This document shows, piece by piece, positions 15,333 to 23,199 of a stretch of DNA of 59,852 nucleotides; the stretch's first letter is position 1; each line of letters begins with the position of its first letter. Origin of the DNA: Microcaldota archaeon. GTDB lineage: Archaea; Micrarchaeota; Micrarchaeia; Micrarchaeales; CABMGC01. The notes beneath the pieces are model-generated. The model did no database searches, had not been told where the DNA came from, and saw only the letters and a list, made by a program, of their open reading frames with translations. The stretch spans positions 1 through 59,852 of the forward strand of contig JAJZKP010000004.1 of the NCBI GenBank assembly GCA_021804105.1. The letters run 5' to 3'. A program made the position numbers and the translations under genes.

Positions 15333-16580
15333 TCAGTCTTTGATCCTGAGAACTTTCCTTACCTTGGATATGGCGTCTACGGCCTTATCGACCTCCTCTT
15401 CCATGTTATACAGGTAGAAACTCATCCGTGCAACAGATGTCTCTTCAAGAACCTGGTTGACAAGGGGCATTGCGCAATGATGTCCTGCCCTTATTGCTAT
15501 GCCTTCACTGTCGAATATCGTTGCCACGTCATGCGGATGGGCTCCGTCTATGTTGAATGATACTACCCCTCCACGCTTATCTGCATCCTTTAAACCAGGG
15601 CCGTATACCTTGACCCCTTTGACCTCATCAAGGCGCTTCAGGGCATATCTTGCAATTTTCATCTCATGTTCGCGGATCCTTCGCATGCCTATCCTTTCGA
15701 GGTACTCTATTGCCGCAGCAAGGCCCACCCCGCCTTCCATGTTCGGGGTTCCAGACTCAAATTTCCATGGAAGTTCGTTCCAGTCAGCGGAATCGAATGT
15801 AACGCTTCGTATCATATCGCTGCCGACTATTGCAGGAGTGATTGACTCAAGGAGCTGATCCTTCCCGTAGAGCACCCCGATTCCGGCAGGGCCCAGCATC
15901 TTATGGCTCGAGAATGTAAGGAAATCGCAATCCATGTCCTTTACGTCGACAGGCATGTGCGGCACTGATTGTGCTGCGTCTATCAGGACCAGCGCTCCGG
16001 CCTTGTGCGCCAGCCGTGCCATCTCCTTGGCATCGTTTATGGTGCCAAGCACATTTGATGCATGCGTTATCGCAACCATCTTTGGCCCATGTTCCAGCTT
16101 TTCCTTGAAGTCGTCCATGTCGACGAATGATTTGTCCTTGAGCTTCGCATGCTCCAATATCGCCTTCTTCCTCTTTGCAAGCATGAGCCACGGAACTATG
16201 TTGCTGTGGTGCTCCATGTCGGTTATCAGTATGCGATCTCCCTTTTCGATATTCGGCTCGCCCCATGACAGTGCAACTATGTTTATCGCATCGGTAGTAT
16301 TCCTGCAATAGATTATGTCGCGGTATGATTCCGCGTTTATCAGTTTTGCAGAGAGTTCCTTGGAGCGCTGGTACTCTTCAGTAGATCTCATTGACAATTC
16401 GTAAAGGCCGCGATGTATGTTGGCGTTGAATGTCTTGTAGTATTCGCTTACCCGGTTTATCACATAGAGGGGCTTTTGCGAAGTGGCTGCGCTGTCCAGG
16501 TATACCAGCGGCTTTCCATGGTTTGTGGTGGAAAGTATGGGAAAGTCCTTCCTTATATCGGTTACATCAATGCCAGCCAA
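15333..16580 (-). CDS. sufS: Cysteine desulfurase SufS
   Basis: A 415-aa PLP enzyme that removes sulfur from cysteine for Fe-S cluster building. It has YLDSAATSQKP near the N-terminus, EHHSNIVPW, the DAAQSVPHMPVDV segment, the PLP lysine in SSHKMLGP (about residue 225) and the active cysteine in RAGHHCAMP (about residue 368). This is the type II SufS layout, with no long extended cysteine loop. The start is TTG 16580 with GTGATTGC just before it. It is the last gene of the regulator-sufB-sufD-sufC-sufS run, 4 bases after sufC. No SufE or SufU partner is seen nearby. Confidence 0.95.
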   Translation of the reverse strand: MAGIDVTDIRKDFPILSTTNHGKPLVYLDSAATSQKPLYVINRVSEYYKTFNANIHRGLYELSMRSTEEYQRSKELSAKLINAESYRDIIYCRNTTDAINIVALSWGEPNIEKGDRILITDMEHHSNIVPWLMLAKRKKAILEHAKLKDKSFVDMDDFKEKLEHGPKMVAITHASNVLGTINDAKEMARLAHKAGALVLIDAAQSVPHMPVDVKDMDCDFLTFSSHKMLGPAGIGVLYGKDQLLESITPAIVGSDMIRSVTFDSADWNELPWKFESGTPNMEGGVGLAAAIEYLERIGMRRIREHEMKIARYALKRLDEVKGVKVYGPGLKDADKRGGVVSFNIDGAHPHDVATIFDSEGIAIRAGHHCAMPLVNQVLEETSVARMSFYLYNMEEEVDKAVDAISKVRKVLRIKD

Positions 16581-16584
16581 GCAA

Positions 16585-17310
16585 TCACTTTGCTTCGTAT
16601 CCTTCCTTCTCGATCTTCTCTATGAGTTCCTTGCCGCCTTCCCTAATTATCTTGCCCTCATGCATCACGTGTATGAATTGCGGTGACATATAATTAAGTA
16701 TCCTGCTGTAGTGGGTTATGACAAGAAGGCCGTTCTTCGTCTTCTCCTGCTGCTCTATTATGCTCTGGGCCACTAGTCTAACCGCATCTACGTCAAGGCC
16801 GGAGTCGGGCTCATCAAGTATTGCAAGCCGGGGTTTCAGCACTGACATCTGCAGTATTTCAGTCTTCTTTTTCTCCCCTCCGGAGAAACCGTAATTTAAC
16901 GACCTTCCGATAAGGTCTTCCTTTATCTTCAGCTTTGTCGACGTATCCTTGATCTCAGTCATAAAATCCTTGAATGACTGGGAAGTGCCAGCCGCTCCTC
17001 TCGCGGTGTTCAGGAAATTCATCAGGCCCAGGCCCTCTATCTCGGTAGGGTTCTGGAACTGCAGGAATATGCCTTTCTTGGAGCGCTCGTTGGGCTTCAG
17101 GTCCTTTATGCTCTCTCCGTCAAGCAGTATGTCTCCGCTCGTTATCTTGAGCTGCGGATGCCCCATTATGGCCTTTGCAAGAGTCGTCTTTCCGGATCCA
17201 TTCGGCCCCATAAGCACATGCTGCTCATTCTCCCTTATAGTCAGCGTGACTCCCTTTACTATCTCTTTCCCTTCAGCTTCTACGTGCAGGTCTTTTATTT
17301 CCAATAACAT
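16585..17310 (-). CDS. sufC: SufC, ATPase of the SufBCD Fe-S scaffold
   Basis: A 241-aa ABC-type ATPase. Walker A MGPNGSGKTTLAKAI is near residues 34-48, followed by a Q-loop region (FLQFQNPTEIEGL), signature GFSGGEKKKTEIL, Walker B LAILDEPDSGLD and an H-loop HYSRIL. In SufBC2D it powers the scaffold on which clusters are assembled and is cytoplasmic. It starts at ATG with GGTGAGAAT just upstream, 4 bases after the sufD stop. All ATPase residues look intact. Confidence 0.97.
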   Translation of the reverse strand: MLLEIKDLHVEAEGKEIVKGVTLTIRENEQHVLMGPNGSGKTTLAKAIMGHPQLKITSGDILLDGESIKDLKPNERSKKGIFLQFQNPTEIEGLGLMNFLNTARGAAGTSQSFKDFMTEIKDTSTKLKIKEDLIGRSLNYGFSGGEKKKTEILQMSVLKPRLAILDEPDSGLDVDAVRLVAQSIIEQQEKTKNGLLVITHYSRILNYMSPQFIHVMHEGKIIREGGKELIEKIEKEGYEAK

Positions 17311-17314
17311 ATTC

Positions 17315-18553
17315 TCACCTTGTTGGCCTCGCCACCATCCAGATATTCCTTGGTGTTATCTCTGAAAGCGTGCCGAATGTCTTCTTGTCGAGTTTGTCAA
17401 GCATTATGGACATGGCTATCTCCCTTGCCGATGGGCTGGATATCTTTGATATGTATTTTGAGATGAATGCCGAGATAAATAGCTTTCTTGCCTGCGATTC
17501 CTCTATGCCCCTTGAAGTCAGGTAGAATAGCGCATCCTGGTCTATGGGTGTAGTGGATGCAGAATGGGATGCCTTGACTTCGTTGCTGTAGTCTATTGAT
17601 AGATCCGGCAATGCGTCCATGTGCGCATCCTTGCTCATCAATATCCCTTTCTCAACTATTGTTGAGACCGATCCCCGTGTCTTGTCGGCGACCTTCGCAA
17701 AGCCCTTTAGCATGCACTTTGAGAGGTCATCAAGGACGACGCCAGACTCGAGAAAGACAGAGCTATACGGGGTGGAATTTATTATTGCAGTGTCTATGTC
17801 AAATTGCTGTGATGAAATGCCAAACGCGAGCTCTGTGACCTCTATCCTGCTTGCCTGGCCTTTTGCATCGAGTATTGACCTGGCTTTTGTAGCATTGCTT
17901 CCGCAATAGACAGAGTTTAGGTAAAGCTTTGCCTTTTCGCCTGTGCCGCCCTTGCATAGGCTTACAACCGAGGTCCTCTCATTCTCATTATGGAATGCGT
18001 TGATTTCCATTACGGAATTCTCCGCGCATTCCACCTCGTGGAGCACTGAGATTGTTGCGCTGTCGGCTGCACTTGAGAAATAGAATTCCGATACTTCCGC
18101 CTTTGCAGACTCCCCGCTCTTTACGAATACTTCGGCGGAAAGGTGGCCAGTGGTTGCAAATAATATATTCAGTGTTGATTTTGCGTTCTTCGCAGTATTT
18201 ATCTTTATAAAATATTTTGCTTTTGAGTTTATGTATGCGGCAAGCTTATCCTCGCTGCTCTTGAAAATCTTGTTCTCAAGCATGCCCTCATCAGCATCCT
18301 CTGCCTTTGTTATCTGCACGTTCGGATTAGAGCTTCTTGCAAACGAATTTGTCACAACGGCATCAAACTTTATTCTGGTCTTTTCAGATATCTGGCTTAC
18401 CATCTTATCCAGATCCGCGTCCGCGGCACTGCCTGAATTTAGGTTGTCAGGCAGGGCTATGGCCAGGCTATACTTCTTGTACAGCTCGTTCATCTCTATT
18501 GGCAGAGACTTATAGTGCTGCATGGCTTCCTTTACGAATTCCGAGTAAGTCAT
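17315..18553 (-). CDS. sufD: SufD-type Fe-S scaffold subunit
   Basis: About 412 aa, starting MTYSEFVKEAMQHYKSLP. The core is the right-handed beta-helix of the SufB/SufD family. The C-terminal part has DMLSKD-like text (EKGILMSKDAHMDALPDLSI) and HSASTTPIDQDALFYLTSRGIEESQARKL, the helical SufD end that binds SufC. The family histidine is retained in KASHSAS. The track start (18595) overlaps sufB; ATG 18553 behind GTGATC is preferred. It is more diverged than sufB, as is usual for archaeal SufD. Confidence 0.9.
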   Translation of the reverse strand: MTYSEFVKEAMQHYKSLPIEMNELYKKYSLAIALPDNLNSGSAADADLDKMVSQISEKTRIKFDAVVTNSFARSSNPNVQITKAEDADEGMLENKIFKSSEDKLAAYINSKAKYFIKINTAKNAKSTLNILFATTGHLSAEVFVKSGESAKAEVSEFYFSSAADSATISVLHEVECAENSVMEINAFHNENERTSVVSLCKGGTGEKAKLYLNSVYCGSNATKARSILDAKGQASRIEVTELAFGISSQQFDIDTAIINSTPYSSVFLESGVVLDDLSKCMLKGFAKVADKTRGSVSTIVEKGILMSKDAHMDALPDLSIDYSNEVKASHSASTTPIDQDALFYLTSRGIEESQARKLFISAFISKYISKISSPSAREIAMSIMLDKLDKKTFGTLSEITPRNIWMVARPTR

Positions 18554-18569
18554 AAAGATCACGCTGCAA

Positions 18570-19982
18570 TCAGCCGATTCCCTTGCTTGTGTCAAGCTTT
18601 ATGAGCCTCTTAAGCTCTAGCGAGTACTCGAGAGGCAATACCTTGGTAAGATCGTCTATAAATCCGAGGACTATCATCGCTACGGCATCGTCCTCCGATA
18701 TTCCCCTTGACATTAAGTAGAATATGTCATCATCGCTTATCTTCCCGACCTTTGCCTCATGGCTTATCACTGCGTCACTCCTGTTGATCTGATTGTATGG
18801 ATACGTATTGGTTTTTGCCTTGTCGTCAAGAAGAAGTGCATCGCATGAAACATGGGCCTTTGCATTTGCAGCACTCTTTGCAACATGCATTAGTCCCCTG
18901 AACGAGGTGACCCCCGTTCCCTTAGAAACGCTCTTCGAGATTATCTTCGATGTTGTATTTGATGCGAGGTGGTAGATCTTTCCGCCAGAATCCTGGATCT
19001 GGCCGTCCCCTGCAATCGCTATCGAGAGCACTTCCCCGCTTGCACGCTCCCCCATCAGGTAGATTGACGGATACTTCATGTTGACCTTGCTGCCTATGTT
19101 TGCGTCTATCCACTCTACGCGAGCATCTTTTGAAGCGTGAGCACGCTGAGTTACAAGATTGTAAATGTTCTTTGACCAGTTCTGGATTGTAACGTATCGT
19201 ATGTGTGCGCCTTCCAGTGCAACAAGTTCGACTACAGCAGCATGAAGGGAATCTTTCTTGTATATGGGTGCAGTGCAGCCTTCAAGGTATGTGACATCTG
19301 CTCCCTCGTCTGCAATGATAAGCGTTCTCTCGAATTGGCCGGCATTCATTGCGTTGATCCTGAAATATGCATTGAGCGGCATCGGTACCTTCACCCCTTT
19401 TGGCACATATATGAAACTGCCACCCGACCAGACCGCAGTGTTTAGCGCAGCAAACTTGTTGTCCGTAGGAGGTATTATAGTGCCCCAGTACTTCTTGAAT
19501 AGTTCAGGGTACTTCTTTATTGCAGTGTCCGTATCAGTGAATATTATTCCGAGCCTGTTGAGTTCCTCATTCACGTGCGAATATACAACTCCGCTGTCAA
19601 ACTGAGCCTCTGCGCCTGAGAAGAACTTCCTCTCTGCCTCAGGGACTCCAAGCTTGTCGAACGTGTCCTTGATCTCCTTCGGAACGTCCTCCCACTTGTT
19701 TGATTCCTTCATCTTAGGCATAAGGTAGTAGTAGTATTCTGCGAAATCGATAGCGTTTAGGTCGGCTCCCCATTTTGGCATGGGCTTGCTCTCGAATACC
19801 CTGAATCCCGTGAGTCTCTTCTCAAGCATCCAGTCCGGCTCGCCCTTGAGCTTTGAGATCTTCCTGACTATATCCTCAGAGAGCCCTCTTGGAAAACTCT
19901 CGTAGTCTACAGTCTTGCTGAACCCGTACTTCTCCGCGTACTCAGTGCGTTCTACAACTTCTTCCAATCCTTCGTTTACCAT
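18570..19982 (-). CDS. sufB: SufB, Fe-S scaffold subunit
   Basis: About 470 aa, the normal length. Conserved segments include FRVFESKPMPKWGADL, SGVVYSHVNEEL, GGSFIYVPKGVKVPMPLNAYFRI, YLEGCTAP, SWSKNIYNLVTQRA-like text and, near the end, SHEAKVGKISDDDIFYLMSRGISEDDA. SufB receives persulfide sulfur and, with SufC and SufD, builds the cluster. The cysteine in EGCTAP and the histidine in SHEAKVGK match functional positions of the family. The start is ATG 19982, with GTGATTT before it, directly after the regulator stop, so the two are coupled. Confidence 0.96.
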   Translation of the reverse strand: MVNEGLEEVVERTEYAEKYGFSKTVDYESFPRGLSEDIVRKISKLKGEPDWMLEKRLTGFRVFESKPMPKWGADLNAIDFAEYYYYLMPKMKESNKWEDVPKEIKDTFDKLGVPEAERKFFSGAEAQFDSGVVYSHVNEELNRLGIIFTDTDTAIKKYPELFKKYWGTIIPPTDNKFAALNTAVWSGGSFIYVPKGVKVPMPLNAYFRINAMNAGQFERTLIIADEGADVTYLEGCTAPIYKKDSLHAAVVELVALEGAHIRYVTIQNWSKNIYNLVTQRAHASKDARVEWIDANIGSKVNMKYPSIYLMGERASGEVLSIAIAGDGQIQDSGGKIYHLASNTTSKIISKSVSKGTGVTSFRGLMHVAKSAANAKAHVSCDALLLDDKAKTNTYPYNQINRSDAVISHEAKVGKISDDDIFYLMSRGISEDDAVAMIVLGFIDDLTKVLPLEYSLELKRLIKLDTSKGIG

Positions 19983-19987
19983 ATAAA

Positions 19988-20317
19988 TCACTCTGTCTCC
20001 GCGCTGGAGAACTTGCAGTCAAATGCGTTCTCCTTCTTGCAGACAGTACATATGGCGGAATTTGCATACTTCCTGTCCCCGCCTGCAAGCAGGCTGATCT
20101 TGCCTGCGATCCACTCCTTGCTTATCCTGCTTTCCATGTCCTTTATTCTATCAGAGTATTTCCCGGAGAGGTACTTGCTGACAGCAGCCTGGGCTATGCC
20201 CAGCCTTGCCGCTATCTCCTGCTCCGTGAGGTGATATCTTTCCTTGAGCTCCTTGGCTATTACCGACCTTGCAGCTGGTATTATCAGTTTCGATGCGCGA
20301 GTGTAACCGTTTATCAT
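19988..20317 (-). CDS. HTH regulator of the suf operon with a Cys cluster (COG2522-like)
   Basis: A 109-aa protein. Residues about 10-60 read PAARSVIAKELKERYHLTEQ, then EIAARLGIAQAAVSKYLSG, a lambda-repressor-type HTH like the COG2522 group of archaeal regulators. The C-terminus carries CTVC and a further Cys eight residues later, a likely metal or Fe-S ligand set. It is the first gene of the suf operon with AAGGAGG 5 bases before the ATG. The palindrome at 20331-20347 lies at the predicted transcription start. A Fe-S- or iron-sensing autorepressor, similar in logic to SufR or IscR but unrelated in fold details, is the likely role; this is inference. Confidence 0.8.
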   Translation of the reverse strand: MINGYTRASKLIIPAARSVIAKELKERYHLTEQEIAARLGIAQAAVSKYLSGKYSDRIKDMESRISKEWIAGKISLLAGGDRKYANSAICTVCKKENAFDCKFSSAETE

Positions 20318-20330
20318 GACTTCCTCCTTT

Positions 20331-20347
20331 TTATAACTCAGTTATAA
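20331..20347 (-). promoter_or_regulatory. Perfect palindrome, probable operator of the suf operon
   Basis: TTATAACT-C-AGTTATAA has 8-bp arms around one central base with no mismatch. It lies between the TATA box (20361-20374) and the AAGGAGG ribosome binding site, covering the expected transcription start near 20341. Binding of the HTH protein encoded just downstream would block initiation. Confidence 0.7.
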
Positions 20348-20360
20348 TATAGGCCATGAA

Positions 20361-20374
20361 CTATTTTATATACC
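20361..20374 (-). promoter_or_regulatory. TATA box of the suf operon
   Basis: Minus strand GGTATATAAAATAG, a close match to the archaeal TATA element, about 45-55 bases before the regulator ATG. Confidence 0.7.
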
Positions 20375-20404
20375 TTCGTGGAAGGCAGATATCCCATTAC
20401 TGGT

Positions 20405-21646
20405 TTAGAGGGATGTGGCAGTTAAAGGCTGTAATGCGCGTTTTCTATCCTTCCCTGGTATTAGAGGTATGAATAGGGCTGACGCTACCCCGAATATTAG
20501 CATGGCCCACATGGTAGCGGTGAGGCTCACCCCCAGGTAGAGCAGGAGTGACATAACGGCAATGCCTGCAGCGCCTCCCAGTGTGTTGCCTATGCCCCAC
20601 ACCATGCCGTGTGCCGTTGTTGCAATGTCTTTTGGCACTATCTGGTTAACGTAGCCGAGCAGCACAGGGAATCCGGTAAACGAGAGGAATATGAATAATG
20701 CATAGAAAATTGTTATTAGTGCCATGTGCGAACCGGAGAGCATGAACAGCAGGAAGAAGAGCGCGGAGAATACAGTTGTTATGCCTATGGTTGCTTTGCC
20801 TCCGTATATGTCAGTGAGCTTTCCGAAGATAGGCTGCCCGAGTATGGCGGTGATGAAGCTTAACGTGAGCACGTAGCCGACCAGTATCTCCGAGCCTGTC
20901 TGGACCAGAAGGTACTCTGATATGTATGTTATTGTGCCAGAGAGGAACATAGACCTGATGAATACCATAGAGACAAGGGCAATAAGCATGGGGCGGTAGC
21001 GCTTCAGTGCAACCTTGTTGCTATATGCTTTCCTTGCAGTATCGACCTTGCGCGTTTCTTCTGCCTTGAGGAATCCAAGGCCTATGAATATAGCCCCGCC
21101 TGCAAGCATCGCATATGCGCCAAGTATCAGCAGCGCATAGAACTTTCCAACCAACAGTATTAAAGGTATGAGCACTATGGGGAGCAACGACCTTCCAACA
21201 CTGCCGAACGAGCCATTTATGCCAAGTGCAGATGCTGATTTCTTTGAGTATACTCTATTCAGGATAGAAGCCCCGAGAGGATGGTAGAAGGACTCGCCGA
21301 TGCCAAGCAGTATTGCTGCGGCAAGTATCACAGGAATGATGTAAGTGCCGGAAACGAATGAGACTGCGAAAAGCACCATTGATAGTCCGAGTATGACTAT
21401 GCCCATTGCCATCAGGATGCGGTGCGTCCTGGTCCTGTCCGCGAACCTGCCTATGGAAGTGCTAAGGAAACCGCTTATCACATTGTATGCTATTGCAATT
21501 ACGCCAAGCAGGGCAAGTCCAAGTCCGAAATCCTTGTTGTAGTATATTATGAGCACTGAGAAAAGCAATGTTGTGAAGTCGTTGCTGAAATGGCCCAGGG
21601 AGGTGAACGCCAGCGCCCTAAGTCGCATGGATCCTTCATTAGGCAT
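20405..21646 (-). CDS. MFS transporter, fosmidomycin-resistance (Fsr)-like
   Basis: About 413 aa with around 12 hydrophobic segments. The N-terminus reads LGHFSNDFTTLLFSVLIIYY, and later ESFYHPLGASILNRVYSKK. Both are hallmarks of the Fsr branch of the major facilitator superfamily (drug or sugar-phosphate exporters). The substrate is unknown. The motif-A-like GRFADRTRTHRIL lies between TM2 and TM3. ATG 21646 is preferred to the track start because the TATA box (about 21667-21681) would leave the longer version without a leader and AGGAC precedes the ATG. It is not part of the suf unit. Confidence 0.85.
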   Translation of the reverse strand: MPNEGSMRLRALAFTSLGHFSNDFTTLLFSVLIIYYNKDFGLGLALLGVIAIAYNVISGFLSTSIGRFADRTRTHRILMAMGIVILGLSMVLFAVSFVSGTYIIPVILAAAILLGIGESFYHPLGASILNRVYSKKSASALGINGSFGSVGRSLLPIVLIPLILLVGKFYALLILGAYAMLAGGAIFIGLGFLKAEETRKVDTARKAYSNKVALKRYRPMLIALVSMVFIRSMFLSGTITYISEYLLVQTGSEILVGYVLTLSFITAILGQPIFGKLTDIYGGKATIGITTVFSALFFLLFMLSGSHMALITIFYALFIFLSFTGFPVLLGYVNQIVPKDIATTAHGMVWGIGNTLGGAAGIAVMSLLLYLGVSLTATMWAMLIFGVASALFIPLIPGKDRKRALQPLTATSL

Positions 21647-21666
21647 AAGTCCTTTAGATATGCAGC

Positions 21667-21681
21667 TTCTTAATAAATAAT
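21667..21681 (-). promoter_or_regulatory. TATA box of the Fsr-like transporter
   Basis: Minus strand TTATTTATTAAGAAG lies about 30 bases before ATG 21646, giving a near-leaderless transcript. The divergent region 21682-21896 has no gene that I can support. Confidence 0.5.
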
Positions 21682-21871
21682 ACATTCTGCAAGGTTATTG
21701 CAATATTAGCTTCCCTGGCAATCGCTTTTTGTATGGCGGTGAATATGGCGCACGCGATGCCGATAACAATTAACATAAGTTTCCGGACCTGTCGCTTAAA
21801 TGCCTCAGGATAATACTGCATGTTGGTGTGGGCCGCGCAAGTGATTTATACCCTACGTGTGATGTATAAGA

Positions 21872-21916
21872 GCATGCCGCGGGAGACAGGTACAGATTTT
21901 TATAAAGTGGGCATGC
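21872..21916 (+). promoter_or_regulatory. mscS promoter: TATA box flanked by an inverted repeat
   Basis: The TATA-like TTTTTATAAA (21897-21906) is enclosed by GCATGCC (21872-21878) and GGCATGC (21910-21916), perfect 7-bp inverted arms 31 bases apart. A regulator could bind both arms around the box, or they may be coincidental. Confidence 0.35.
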
Positions 21917-21971
21917 GCAACGGGTCTTAATATCCTGGCATAGGGATAGAAGGCCATTAGTTGGTGGTATT

Positions 21972-22856
21972 ATGAGAAGAATTTACCTTAATGTTGCTGT
22001 ATTCCTGCTCGCAGTTATTATCGGGACTGCATTAGTAATCCTGATACCGCAGCTCTACAAGTCATCCTTAAACGGCACGGCAGTTTATGCCATGGCACTG
22101 CAGGCACTTCTGATCGTAATATTTGGCTATATAGCCACACACGCGTTGGAGTCGCTAGTAATAGCTTATGGAAAAGGGAAGCAGAGGATGGATGAGAGAT
22201 CCCTTGCCAAGGTGGCGCGAGTACTTGGTTACATAGTGATCGTTTTCATACTCCTTGTCATGTTTCAGGTGAACCTAACCGGATTATTGATTGGAGCTGG
22301 TTTCCTTGGGATAGTTGTCGGATTGGCGGCCCAGTCAACCCTGGGGAACCTCTTTTCTGGAATAAGCATGATGGCTGCAAAGCCGTTTGCTGAAGGCGAC
22401 AGGATAACATTTACCACATGGCAGTACGGAATGATGCCGCCTTCATATTCCCACCACGCCATGTTTCCGGGATTCTCAGGTGTCATAGACACTATAGGTC
22501 TCATGTATACGAAGATCAAGCTTGATGACGGACCAGTCACGTTTGTTCCTAACGCAATAATTAACCAGGCAGTGGTAATGAACTACTCGATATCGAATAG
22601 CAAGGATGTGGTAGTCAGGGTTGAGTTGGTGAAGAAGCAGTTCAAGTCCTTCTCTGAAGAGGTTATGAAGAGGATACGCGCAGATAAGAAGCTTGAGAGG
22701 CTGATAGGCGACAAGGTAGATATCCGCATAACAGACATAAACCTCAGCAACTACGGAGTTGCAGTGAGGGTCACAGTTCCGGTAAGCCAAGAGGACTTTG
22801 TAAGCAAGAGGCTCCCTGACCTTATACTCGGTGTAGCTGGCAGGTTCCAATCATGA
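21972..22856 (+). CDS. MscS-family mechanosensitive ion channel
   Basis: A 294-aa protein. It has three N-terminal hydrophobic segments (about residues 5-27, 39-60 and 82-104), then the pore-lining TM3 with GAGFLGIVVGLAAQSTLGNLFSG, the strongest MscS signature. The beta domain follows, with FAEGDRITF and VPNAIINQAVVMNYS. The C-terminal alpha/beta domain is shorter than in E. coli MscS but present. It opens under membrane tension and releases solutes on osmotic downshock. An internal insert (TWQYGMMPPSYSHHAMFPG) lies in the beta domain where homologs have a tight loop. GGTGGT precedes the ATG. Confidence 0.92.
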   Translation: MRRIYLNVAVFLLAVIIGTALVILIPQLYKSSLNGTAVYAMALQALLIVIFGYIATHALESLVIAYGKGKQRMDERSLAKVARVLGYIVIVFILLVMFQVNLTGLLIGAGFLGIVVGLAAQSTLGNLFSGISMMAAKPFAEGDRITFTTWQYGMMPPSYSHHAMFPGFSGVIDTIGLMYTKIKLDDGPVTFVPNAIINQAVVMNYSISNSKDVVVRVELVKKQFKSFSEEVMKRIRADKKLERLIGDKVDIRITDINLSNYGVAVRVTVPVSQEDFVSKRLPDLILGVAGRFQS

Positions 22857-23025
22857 ATACGTCCCAAAATAGAGATAACGAAATTTGTTGGATTATCGGT
22901 TTCCTCCATCGCTTTTTACATGCTTTCTTTTGTTGTCTGTCCTGCTATATAGGCAGCAGGGTGATAACCGCACCGATTGACTTTTAGCCCGGGGAGGGCT
23001 GCGGGCCTTTGCGTATCGTTGATGA

Positions 23026-23096
23026 GCCTCAGAAGGGGATTGAACCCTCGACCCCCAGTTTACGAAACTGGTGCTCTACCACTGAGCTACTGAGGC
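23026..23096 (-). tRNA. tRNA-Thr (anticodon CGT)
   Basis: The 71-nt minus-strand sequence folds as a cloverleaf. The acceptor GCCTCAG pairs with CTGAGGC, the D arm is GCTC/GAGC, the anticodon stem CCAGT/ACTGG has loop TTCGTAA (anticodon CGT), and the T arm is GAGGG/CCCTT with TTCAATC. No intron and no encoded CCA. A TATA-like TTATTAAATATAC lies about 15-28 bases upstream (23109-23122). The 169-base gap between mscS and this gene (22857-23025) is T-rich and shows nothing else clear. Confidence 0.95.
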
Positions 23097-23199
23097 ATAG
23101 TAGTATTAGTATATTTAATAACCGTGTAAAAGCTATATAAATCCAAATACAGATAGGCTAACTGGCTTAGGGTATGGCAGAATAGCGGTGCACAAGATC

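Noticed and set aside
22857-23025. Possible C/D-box-like RNA in the gap after mscS (GGTGATAA ... TTGACTTTT).
   Set aside because: The boxes do not match RTGATGA and CTGA, and no guide complement could be shown.
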